From Sorangium cellulosum (GTDB lineage Bacteria > Myxococcota_A > Polyangia > Polyangiales > Polyangiaceae), in contig NZ_CP012673.1 of NCBI RefSeq assembly GCF_002950945.1, positions 9,624,501 through 9,688,500 on the forward strand: 64,000 nt of DNA. Direction: 5' to 3'. Below are positions 47,431 through 54,630 of the stretch, piece by piece. Made by a program: the position numbers and the translations under genes. Numbering within the stretch: position 1 is the first letter of the stretch; each line of letters starts with the position of its first letter. Under the pieces are notes generated by a model. That model saw nothing but the letters and a program-made list of their open reading frames with translations, ran no database searches and was not told the origin of the DNA.

Positions 47431-48660
47431 CTAACGCCCCGGCCGCGCCCTCGACACGATGACGACCCCCACGCCGATGATCGCCGCCGCCGCCCACGTC
47501 GCCGCCGACGCGCGCTCCCCCCCGAGCCAGATCCCGAGCGCGATCGCCACGATCGGGTTCACGTACGCATAACTCGTCGCGATCGCCGGCCGCGTGTTCC
47601 TGAGCAGGAACGTATACGCGCTGAGGGCCACGATCGACCCGAACACCACCAGGTACCCCACCGCGAGCAGCGACCGCGCGGACGCCCCTCCCGCGAGCTG
47701 TTCCCCCGAGAGCGCGCTGATCCCGAGCATCACCGCCCCGCCCGCCAGCATCTCCGCCGCGACGGCCATCGGCCCTTCCGGCAGCGGCAGCGACCGGCTG
47801 TACACCGAGCCGAGCGCCCACGACACCGGCGCCAGCAGGAGGAGCAGCGCCCCGGCGTGCTCCGCGTCGAGGTCGCCCCCGACGTGGAGCAGCGCCGCGC
47901 CCGCGAACCCCACGAGGAGCCCGACCCATTCCCCCCGCGAGACCGCCGCGCCCCCGCGCAGAGGATCGCCGCCGCCGACCACGTCCCCCCCGCGCGCGCC
48001 CCGCACGGTCGTGATCAGCGCGACCCAGAGCGGCATCGTGGAGACCACGACCGCCGCGACCCCCGAGCTCACCCACTGCTGCGCCACCACGACGAACCCG
48101 TTGCCGCAGACGAGCAGCAGCACCCCGATCCGCGCCGCCGCGCCCCACTGCCGCGGCGTCGGCCGCGGCACCCCGCGCAGCCGGAGCACCCCGTAGAGCA
48201 GCGCGCCGGCCACCGTGAAGCGCGCCCCCGCCAGCAGGAACGGCGGCAGCGTCTCGAGCGCCACCGCCATCGCGAAGTACGTCGAGCCCCAGATCAGGTA
48301 CACCGCCGCGAGCGAGAGCAGCACGAGCCAGCTCCCCCGCGCCCTCTCGAGCGCCGCGCGCACCGTCTTCCCTGCCTCGTCCGCCGCCACCGCGATCTGC
48401 GCCGGCTCGAGCGCCTCGACCACGAGGAGCCCGCGCCCGGCGCCTCCATAGCTGCTCCCCGCCTTGAGCACCACGTCGTCCGGATCCCCCTCCCGGGTGA
48501 CCCAGACCGAGCCCGCGGTACAGTTCAGGAGGAGCGGGCCGCCCCGGAGCCGGTGCGTCCACAGGGCCCCCTTCCCGAGCTCTATCCGCGCCGAGCGCGC
48601 CGAACGCGCCGACCCCTGGAAGCGCGACCGCGCCTCCGACAAAAGTGAGGTCAATTCCAT
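47431..48660 (-). CDS. DUF2917-EamA fusion transporter
   Basis: A 409-aa protein. Residues 1-95 look like DUF2917 (a small cupin-like domain: LWTHRLRGGPLLLNCTAGSV, WVTREGDPDDVVLKAGSSY). A short linker leads to ten predicted helices with EamA/DMT marks (VYLIWGSTYFAMAVALETLP, SAYTFLLRNTRPAIATSYAY, VNPIVAIALGIWLGGE). EamA proteins export amino acids or metabolites. DUF2917 is usually a separate gene near MocR-type regulators; here it is fused to the exporter and the MocR gene is divergent. Start ATG 48660 is at MELTSLLSEA. Confidence 0.85.
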   Translation of the reverse strand: MELTSLLSEARSRFQGSARSARSARIELGKGALWTHRLRGGPLLLNCTAGSVWVTREGDPDDVVLKAGSSYGGAGRGLLVVEALEPAQIAVAADEAGKTVRAALERARGSWLVLLSLAAVYLIWGSTYFAMAVALETLPPFLLAGARFTVAGALLYGVLRLRGVPRPTPRQWGAAARIGVLLLVCGNGFVVVAQQWVSSGVAAVVVSTMPLWVALITTVRGARGGDVVGGGDPLRGGAAVSRGEWVGLLVGFAGAALLHVGGDLDAEHAGALLLLLAPVSWALGSVYSRSLPLPEGPMAVAAEMLAGGAVMLGISALSGEQLAGGASARSLLAVGYLVVFGSIVALSAYTFLLRNTRPAIATSYAYVNPIVAIALGIWLGGERASAATWAAAAIIGVGVVIVSRARPGR

Positions 48661-48719
48661 GCCGGGAGCTTGGGTCCGCCCGCTCGACCGGTACAGAGGC
48701 AGTGATCCCCGCATTGAGG

Positions 48720-48753
48720 CCAGCACAGTTTCGAAAAACCCCGACTGTGCTGG
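48720..48753. promoter_or_regulatory. Palindromic operator between EamA and MocR genes
   Basis: CCAGCACAGT (48720-48729) and its exact complement ACTGTGCTGG (48744-48753), 14 bp apart, lie in the 154-bp divergent promoter region, 61 bp from the start of EamA and 61 bp from MocR. This is the expected place for autoregulation and control of the exporter by the MocR protein. Confidence 0.6.
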
Positions 48754-48814
48754 TCGCGCCGCCCGCCCGCTGCGCTGGTACCGCAGCGCCCGGCCGGCTG
48801 TACAATGTCCCCTC

Positions 48815-50263
48815 GTGCAGGCGCCCATCGAGCAGCAGGACGAGGCCCACCTCTACGACCGCGTCGCCGCGCACATCGCCGACCTGATCGCGCGCGGCAC
48901 GCTCCGGCCCGGCGACAGGATCCCGTCGGTGCGGCGGCTCAGCCGGCAGCAGGGCGTCAGCGTCGCGACCGTGCTGCAAGCGTACCTGCAGCTCGAGAAC
49001 CGCGGCCTCATCGAGGCGCGCCCGCAGTCGGGCCACTACGTCCGCGCCCGCCGGGTCTCGGCGCTGCCCGAGCCGCGGGCCGCCCGCGCCAGCAACACCG
49101 CCACGCGCGTCAGCGTGAACAGCCTCGTCTCGAAGGTCTACCGGGCCTGCCGGGACCCGCACATCGTCCCGTTCGGCGCCGCGTGCCCGAGCCCCGACCT
49201 TCTGCCCACCGACAAGCTGAACCGCATCCTCAGCGCGATCGCCCGCGGCGCCGGCGGCGCCGGCGTCGCCTACGACCCGCCGCCCGGCCTGCCGGCGCTC
49301 AGGCGGCAGATCGCCCGGCGCTCGGTCGAGTGGGGCTGCGCGCTCTCCCCGGACGACATCGTCACCAGCGTGGGCGCCATGGAAGCGCTCCACCTCTGCC
49401 TGCGCGCCGTCGCCCGCCGCGGCGACACCGTCGCGCTGGAGTCGCCGGCGTACTACGGCCTCCTCCAGCTCATCGAGAGCCTCGGCATCCGGGCGCTCGA
49501 GGTCCCGTCGAACCCCCGCACGGGCATGGACCTCGACGTGCTCGAGGAGATGCTCGGCCGCCACCGCATCAAGGCGTGCTTCGCCATCCCGAACTTCAAC
49601 AACCCCCTCGGCAGCGCCATGCCCGACGAGGCGAAGGAGCGGCTCGTCGCGATGCTCGCGCGCCGCGAGGTGCCGCTCATCGAGGACGACATCTACGGCG
49701 ACCTGCACTTCGGCGACGTCCGCCCCCGCCCGGCCAAGGCGTGGGATCGCAAGGGCCTCGTCATGCTCTGCTCGTCGTTCTCGAAGACGATGGCCCCCGG
49801 CTACCGCGTCGGCTGGACGGCGCCCGGCCGCTTCCGCGACGAGGTCGAGCAGCTCAAGTTCGCGCAGAGCGTGGCGACCGCGACGCTGCCGCAGATGGCG
49901 ATCGCCGAGTTCCTCGAGAACGGCGGCTACGACCACCACCTGCGCGCCCTCCGGCGCCGCCTCGCCTCCCAGGTCGCCCGCATGAGCGAGGCGATCGCCG
50001 AGCACTTCCCCGCCGGCACCCGCGTCTCGCGCCCCGGGGGCGGCTTCGTGCTCTGGGTCGAGCTGCCGCCCGGCACGAGCGCGCTCGCCGTGCACGAGCG
50101 CGCGCTCGACCACGGCATCAGCGTCGCGCCGGGGCCGATCTTCTCGGCCAAGCACCGGTTCTCGAACTACATCCGGGTGAACTGCGGCTACCCGTTCTCC
50201 GATCTCATCGAGCACGCGGTCCGCACGCTCGGGCGGCTCTGCGCGGAGTCGACCGACGCCTGA
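48815..50263 (+). CDS. MocR/GntR-type transcriptional regulator with aminotransferase domain
   Basis: A 482-aa regulator. The N-terminal GntR winged HTH (about 1-75) has LYDRVAAHIADLIARGTLRP, GDRIPSVRRLSRQQGVSVA and TVLQAYLQLENRGLIEARPQ. The C-terminal fold-type I aminotransferase domain binds PLP: Lys in LCSSFSKTMAPGYRVGW (about residue 322), AYYGLLQLIESLG, and Asp in EDDIYGDLHFG. MocR proteins sense PLP or an amino-acid-PLP adduct. Best start GTG 48815. It probably controls the divergent DUF2917-EamA exporter. Confidence 0.92.
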   Translation: MQAPIEQQDEAHLYDRVAAHIADLIARGTLRPGDRIPSVRRLSRQQGVSVATVLQAYLQLENRGLIEARPQSGHYVRARRVSALPEPRAARASNTATRVSVNSLVSKVYRACRDPHIVPFGAACPSPDLLPTDKLNRILSAIARGAGGAGVAYDPPPGLPALRRQIARRSVEWGCALSPDDIVTSVGAMEALHLCLRAVARRGDTVALESPAYYGLLQLIESLGIRALEVPSNPRTGMDLDVLEEMLGRHRIKACFAIPNFNNPLGSAMPDEAKERLVAMLARREVPLIEDDIYGDLHFGDVRPRPAKAWDRKGLVMLCSSFSKTMAPGYRVGWTAPGRFRDEVEQLKFAQSVATATLPQMAIAEFLENGGYDHHLRALRRRLASQVARMSEAIAEHFPAGTRVSRPGGGFVLWVELPPGTSALAVHERALDHGISVAPGPIFSAKHRFSNYIRVNCGYPFSDLIEHAVRTLGRLCAESTDA

Positions 50264-50375
50264 AGCCTCGATTAAGGCGCACGCGGCCGACGCCCGAAGG
50301 GCGCGCCCTGGATGCCGCGGCCGCCCTGAAGTAGAACCTGCTGTCTCGCTCCAGCGCCCCGACGAGCCCACGACC

Positions 50376-52109
50376 TTGCGCCCCGGACATCCCGCGCCCT
50401 TGCCTTCGCCCGCGCCCTCTCCCCGGCCCGCCCGCGCGGCCCTCGCGCTCGCGGCCCTGCTCACGGCCCTGCCCGCCTGCCGCGTCGGCGCGCCCGCCCA
50501 GGCCGGCGCGCCGTCCCCGGAGACGCTGCGCGCGCTCCCCGATCGCATCGACGGGAACACCCTGCTCGGGAGGGACGCCAAGCGCGCCGCCCTGGCGGGC
50601 GCGGGCCCGCTGCGGGTCCTCGGCGCCGACATGGCGTCCGACGGCGACCGCCTCGGCGCCTTCGTCGAGGTGCCCGCCCGGGAGTGTATGCTCGCGATGG
50701 CGCGCGTCTCGCCCACGATCGGCGACGTCGACCTCTTCGCCTTCGAGGACGACGGCAGCGCCTTCTCCACGGACGAGGCCGCCGACGCGCGCGCGTCCCT
50801 CCTCGTCTGCCCGCCGCACCCGCGGCGGCTCTACGTCATGGCGCGCGTCATGTCCGGCGCGGGCGCGGTCAGCGTCGGCGTGCAGAGCGTTCCGGTCGAG
50901 GCGGCCGAGGCGGTCGCCCGCGCCGTCGGCGCGCGCGGCAAGGACGACGAGAGCGGCCGCCTCGAGTCGTGGCCCGGCCTCGAGGCGAAGATCCGGGCGC
51001 ACCGCGGCGCGATCGGCGCGCGCTGGGAGGACATCCGGCGCATCGCGCTGCCCGTCGGCTCGCGGACCGCGAGCCGGATCGGCGCCACCCTGGACGGCGG
51101 CCGCTGCCTCGACGTGCTGGTCTCGCCGAGCGACGAGGTCGCCTCGCTCGAGGTGGTCGCGGAGGACGAGACCGGCAGGATCGTCGCGCGCGCCCGCGAG
51201 CGCGGCCAGGATCGCGAGCTGGTCCTCTGCTCGACCGTCTCCTTCGAGCTCTCGATCGCGGTCCGCTCGCGCGGCACCCAGGGCCTCGTGGCCGTGGTCA
51301 TCGGCCGATCGCAGCCGGGCGCCGAGGCGGAGATCTCCGGCGCCACCCCGATCGAGCGCGTCACCGAGGGCCGCGAGCTCGCCGAGGTGCGGGCGGCCCA
51401 CGACCGCGCGCTCGCGGGCCGGGGCTACGGCGCGCCGCGCGTGTCGACCGGCGCCGCGCGGCTCGGCAGCCGCACGACGCTCCCGATCGAGCTGCCGGCC
51501 GGCTGCGCCCGGATCGACGTGCTCGCCGGCAGGCCGCTCGCCGACGTGCTCGCCGAGCTCTGGAGCGACGCCCACGCCCTGCTCGGCCGCGCCCGGGGCG
51601 GCGCCCGCGCGACGCTCTTCACCTGCGGCGGCGGCGGCCACGCCCGCCTCGACGTCGAGTCGATGGCGCAGCCCGGCCCGTTCGCCGTCGAGGTCCGCAA
51701 GGAGCCCAAGGCCCCGCCGGCGCTCGTCGCCCACCCGCTCGCCGCCGCGCGCCTGCTCGGCCGCCTCGGCGCGGTCGGCCTCGTCGACGCCTCGGCCGCC
51801 GCCGGGGCGCAGACCGTCGCGCTCGACTCGGCCCGCCTCAAGATCCTCCCGCTCCAGATCCCGGCCAACACGTGCGCCGAGGTCATCGCGGCGCTCGACG
51901 CCGAGGGCGCCGGCGTCGACCTGCGGCTCGTCGACACCTCGACCGGCGAGAGCTCGCTCGCGCGCGCCCGCCACGTCGTCTCCGACAGCCGCTGCGCGGG
52001 CGCGGCGCCCGTCCCCGCCTCGATCGAGCTCCGCCTGGCCGCCGGCAAGGGCGACGCCCTCGTGCTGACCCGCACCTCGTCCAGCGCGCCCGCCACGTCG
52101 GCGCCTTGA
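50376..52109 (+). CDS. Lipoprotein with repeated Cys-paired modules
   Basis: A 577-aa protein starting at TTG 50376. The signal peptide ends in LLTALPAC. Four modules of roughly 85-110 residues each run from G-x-C/E-C (EVPARECMLAM, DGGRCLDVLVS, LPAGCARIDVLAG, IPANTCAEVIAAL) through beta-strands to a second Cys (SLLVCPPH, ELVLCSTV, TLFTCGGG, SDSRCAG), likely paired by disulfides. A similar module occurs in the protein at 56660-58186. The fold could be PPC-like beta-sandwich, an inference. No catalytic motif. Periplasmic or surface. Confidence 0.7.
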   Translation: MRPGHPAPLPSPAPSPRPARAALALAALLTALPACRVGAPAQAGAPSPETLRALPDRIDGNTLLGRDAKRAALAGAGPLRVLGADMASDGDRLGAFVEVPARECMLAMARVSPTIGDVDLFAFEDDGSAFSTDEAADARASLLVCPPHPRRLYVMARVMSGAGAVSVGVQSVPVEAAEAVARAVGARGKDDESGRLESWPGLEAKIRAHRGAIGARWEDIRRIALPVGSRTASRIGATLDGGRCLDVLVSPSDEVASLEVVAEDETGRIVARARERGQDRELVLCSTVSFELSIAVRSRGTQGLVAVVIGRSQPGAEAEISGATPIERVTEGRELAEVRAAHDRALAGRGYGAPRVSTGAARLGSRTTLPIELPAGCARIDVLAGRPLADVLAELWSDAHALLGRARGGARATLFTCGGGGHARLDVESMAQPGPFAVEVRKEPKAPPALVAHPLAAARLLGRLGAVGLVDASAAAGAQTVALDSARLKILPLQIPANTCAEVIAALDAEGAGVDLRLVDTSTGESSLARARHVVSDSRCAGAAPVPASIELRLAAGKGDALVLTRTSSSAPATSAP

Positions 52110-52110
52110 C

Positions 52111-52137
52111 GAACTGCTACCTCGAAGCGCACAGTTC
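52111..52137. promoter_or_regulatory. Inverted repeat GAACTG-N15-CAGTTC upstream of the Rrf2 gene
   Basis: GAACTG (52111-52116) and CAGTTC (52132-52137) separated by 15 bp, 18 nt before the ATG of the Rrf2-type regulator gene. Its exact twin lies upstream of thioredoxin, so it is a likely operator for autoregulation. Confidence 0.75.
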
Positions 52138-52154
52138 TGCCCGGGGGTCCCTCG

Positions 52155-52601
52155 ATGTCCTCGGGTCGCTTTGCCATCGCCACGCACGCGCTCGCGTTGC
52201 TCGCGCAGGCGCAGGTCGACGAGAGCTGCGCGAGCGACGCGCTGTCGGCGAGCATCAACACGAACCCGGCGTTCCTGCGGCGCATCCTCGCCCGGCTGTC
52301 GCAGGCGGGGATCATCGAGGCGCGGGAGGGCCGCGCGGGCGGCTACCGGCTGGCGCGGCCCGCGAGCGCGATCCGGCTGAGCGACGTGTACGCGGCCGTC
52401 GAGCCGGACGGCGCCATCGCGCCGAGCCCGTGCGAGCCCAACGCGAGGTGCCCGATCGGCGCGGGGATCCAGCGGGCGTTCGACGAGGTCGCCGAGGCGG
52501 CCAACGCCGGGCTGCTGCGCGGCCTCTCCCAGAAGACCGTGGCCGACATCGCGCTGCGGGCGCAGCGGCTCGGCCGGCCGGCGCCGGACCGGGCCGACTG
52601 A
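52155..52601 (+). CDS. Rrf2-family transcriptional regulator
   Basis: A 148-aa regulator. The HTH has FAIATHALALLAQAQVDESC, SINTNPAFLRRILARLSQAG and IIEAREGRAGGYRLARPASA, then IRLSDVYAAVEPDGAIAPSP. Cysteines in PSPCEPNARCPIG sit where IscR/NsrR cluster ligands occur, but only two are clear, plus an N-terminal Cys in ESCASD, so Fe-S binding is uncertain; thiol-redox sensing like YwnA/CymR-type members is equally possible. An identical dyad upstream of this gene and of thioredoxin marks its probable regulon. Confidence 0.9.
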   Translation: MSSGRFAIATHALALLAQAQVDESCASDALSASINTNPAFLRRILARLSQAGIIEAREGRAGGYRLARPASAIRLSDVYAAVEPDGAIAPSPCEPNARCPIGAGIQRAFDEVAEAANAGLLRGLSQKTVADIALRAQRLGRPAPDRAD

Positions 52602-52655
52602 CCGCGCCGCGCCGCCGCGCCCACAGCGCACGCCGCGCTGCGAGGCCCCTGGCGC

Positions 52656-52682
52656 GAACTGAAACCATACTTATAACAGTTC
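52656..52682. promoter_or_regulatory. Inverted repeat GAACTG-N15-CAGTTC over the thioredoxin promoter
   Basis: GAACTG (52656-52661) and CAGTTC (52677-52682) separated by 15 bp, as upstream of the Rrf2 gene. The spacer is AT-rich and holds TTATAA, a probable -10 element, so a bound repressor would block the promoter. Confidence 0.75.
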
Positions 52683-52786
52683 GAGCGAGGGTGGCTGTCT
52701 CGCGGGCCGGCGTCGCGCCGGCTCATCGCGATCGCAGCGCAACCAGAGACCGACCCATCCCCGACATGCACGGAAAGGACAACGTC

Positions 52787-53110
52787 ATGGCCAGCAAGAA
52801 CGTCGTCGAGGTCAACGATCTGAACTTTGACAAGGAGGTGCTGCAGACGGAGACCCCGGTCCTCGTGGACTTCTCCGCTTCCTGGTGCGGCCCCTGCAAG
52901 CGGCTCGCGCCCGTGGTCGACGAGATCGCCGACGAGACAGCGGGCCAGGTCAAGGTGGTCAAGCTCGACGTCGACGAGTCGCCCGCGGCCGCGCGGCGGT
53001 TCGAGATCCGCAGCCTGCCGACGGTGATGGCGTTCCGGAACGGCGAGCCGGCAGGCAAGCACATCGGCCTCACCAACAAGAAGACCCTGCTCGCGCTGCT
53101 CGCGCGCTGA
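52787..53110 (+). CDS. trxA: Thioredoxin
   Basis: A 107-aa thioredoxin with the active site WCGPC (residues 33-37) in VLVDFSASWCGPCKRLAPVV, then KVVKLDVDESPAAARRFEI and the cis-Pro loop RSLPTVMAFRNGEPAG. GGAAAGGA lies before ATG 52787. An earlier in-frame ATG (52766) is possible. It reduces protein disulfides in the cytoplasm with thioredoxin reductase, not in this window. The operator pair with the Rrf2 regulator links it to redox or thiol stress. Confidence 0.95.
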   Translation: MASKNVVEVNDLNFDKEVLQTETPVLVDFSASWCGPCKRLAPVVDEIADETAGQVKVVKLDVDESPAAARRFEIRSLPTVMAFRNGEPAGKHIGLTNKKTLLALLAR

Positions 53111-53118
53111 AGCGCGAA

Positions 53119-53141
53119 GCGCGCTGAAACGCGCAGCGCGC
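53119..53141 (+). terminator. Hairpin just after the thioredoxin gene
   Basis: GCGCGCTG (53119-53126) and CAGCGCGC (53134-53141) form an 8-bp stem with a 7-nt loop, 8 nt after the thioredoxin stop. No T-run; perhaps a Rho-dependent or attenuating hairpin. Confidence 0.3.
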
Positions 53142-53239
53142 CGCGCGCGGCCTCTCCCCGCAGCGCCGCCTCGGCGGGGCTTGACACCCCGGCGGGCTCT
53201 GGTCTCCTAGCGTCGGGCGGGGCACCCGCCCGCCGGCCC

Positions 53240-54187
53240 ATGAACGACGATCCCGAGGACAGCGCCGCGCAGCAGGAGGAGCTCGCCGCGTTGCGGAGGC
53301 AGGTCGCGGACCTCGAGCAGCAGGTCGCCGGGCTGCGGGACCGAGAGGCCACGCTTCGCGAGCGGCTCCTGGAGCAGTCCGCGCTGCTCGACGAGCTCCC
53401 TGCCATCGTGTCCCTCAAGGACCGCGAGCACCGGTTCCTCATCGCCAACAAGGCGTTCACCGAGACGTTCGGGCTCTCGTCCAGCCAGATCCTCGGCAAG
53501 AGCGATCTCGAGCTCTTCCCGCCCGAGACGGCGCACATCTACCTGCAGAACGACGAGCTCACCATGGCAGCCGGCGCGCCGCGCAGGAACGTGGAGCTGC
53601 TCGGCTCCCGCGCGGACGGCACCCCGCTCTGGACCATGGAGAGCCACATCCCCCGCCGCGACGTGAACGGCGAGGTGATCGGGCTGCTCTCCGTGCTGAT
53701 CGACATCACCGACCGCAAGGAGGCCGAGGCGGCGCTGCAGAAGACCGAGGCGGAGCTCAGGGCCGCCCTGGCCCGCCAGGAGCAGATGCTCGCGACGATG
53801 CTCGCCATGTCGGCGCCGGTCTTGCCGATCCACCGCGGCATCCTGGTCCTGCCGCTCGTGGGGCACATCGACGCGGCCCGCAGCAGCCACATCGTCGAGG
53901 CGCTCCTGTCCGCCGTCGAGCGCCACGCCGCCGGGCACGTGATCGTCGATCTCACCGGCGTCCCGGTCGTCGACGAGGCCATCGCCGCGCACCTCGTCCG
54001 CGCGGCGAGCGCGCTCCGGCTGCTCGGCGCGCGCAGCATCTTCGTCGGCATCTCGCCCGCGATCGCCCGGACCCTCGCGCACCTGGAGGTCGACCTCGCG
54101 GGCATCACCCTGCTCGGCGACCTCCAGGCGGGCATGAGCCACGCGCTGGCCCAGACCGGGCACACGATCCGCCGCGTCGCGCTGTAG
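53240..54187 (+). CDS. PAS-STAS protein (RsbR-like)
   Basis: A 315-aa cytoplasmic protein. Residues 1-45 are a coiled coil. A PAS domain follows (ELPAIVSLKDREHRFLIANK, LGKSDLELFPPETAHIYLQND, VIGLLSVLIDITDRKEAEAA). The STAS domain (about 205-305) begins ILVLPLVGHIDAARSSHIVE and has VIVDLTGVPVVDEAIAAHLV, where Thr-Gly-Val-Pro is the switch region. Such PAS-STAS proteins resemble stressosome RsbR, changing partner binding in response to a ligand. Divergent kinases nearby could phosphorylate it. Confidence 0.88.
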   Translation: MNDDPEDSAAQQEELAALRRQVADLEQQVAGLRDREATLRERLLEQSALLDELPAIVSLKDREHRFLIANKAFTETFGLSSSQILGKSDLELFPPETAHIYLQNDELTMAAGAPRRNVELLGSRADGTPLWTMESHIPRRDVNGEVIGLLSVLIDITDRKEAEAALQKTEAELRAALARQEQMLATMLAMSAPVLPIHRGILVLPLVGHIDAARSSHIVEALLSAVERHAAGHVIVDLTGVPVVDEAIAAHLVRAASALRLLGARSIFVGISPAIARTLAHLEVDLAGITLLGDLQAGMSHALAQTGHTIRRVAL

Positions 54188-54254
54188 AACGATCGCGGCG
54201 CAGGCGCCCGGACGATCGCGGCGCAGGCGCCCGGACGATCGCGGCGCAGGCGCC
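54188..54254. repeat. 23-bp tandem repeat x3
   Basis: ACGATCGCGGCGCAGGCGCC begins at 54188, 54211 and 54234; the full period is 23 bp and the third copy is cut after 21 bp. Located directly after the STAS protein gene. Confidence 0.9.
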
Positions 54255-54630
54255 CACGCTGCGCCGCCATCACAGCCGCCGACCGGCGCCGGCGGCGTAC
54301 CTCCCATCGCTCCCCCTCGCACTTCATCTCACGTTCGCGGTGCTGCGTGCTGCGGCTTGGTGTCCTGCGTCGCACCGGCCGCGCGGCGGTCGCACCCGCT
54401 GCGCAGGGCTCGGCGTCGCCTCGGGCCTCGCTCGCGCCCTGCCCGCCTTTTCCATAGATGCAGCACCCCGTTGACATCACCCCCCGATACGAGATCCTTC
54501 GTTCAAGGAAGCCCAGCAACCCGCAATGCTGCTCGCGGCCGTCTGTCGAGGTCGAGGGTCGTCGCGCGGAGCCCTGCCGGTGTGGGGTTTTGCTGCCACG
54601 GCGTGACCGAGCCTGGCTTCCCGAAGGCCA
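54255..54630. other. Intergenic region before the Ser/Thr kinase
   Basis: About 376 bp between the repeat and the kinase ATG. GAAGG precedes the ATG. TTGACA occurs at about 54474 but no -10 at correct spacing is seen. ORFs are not convincing. Confidence 0.45.
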
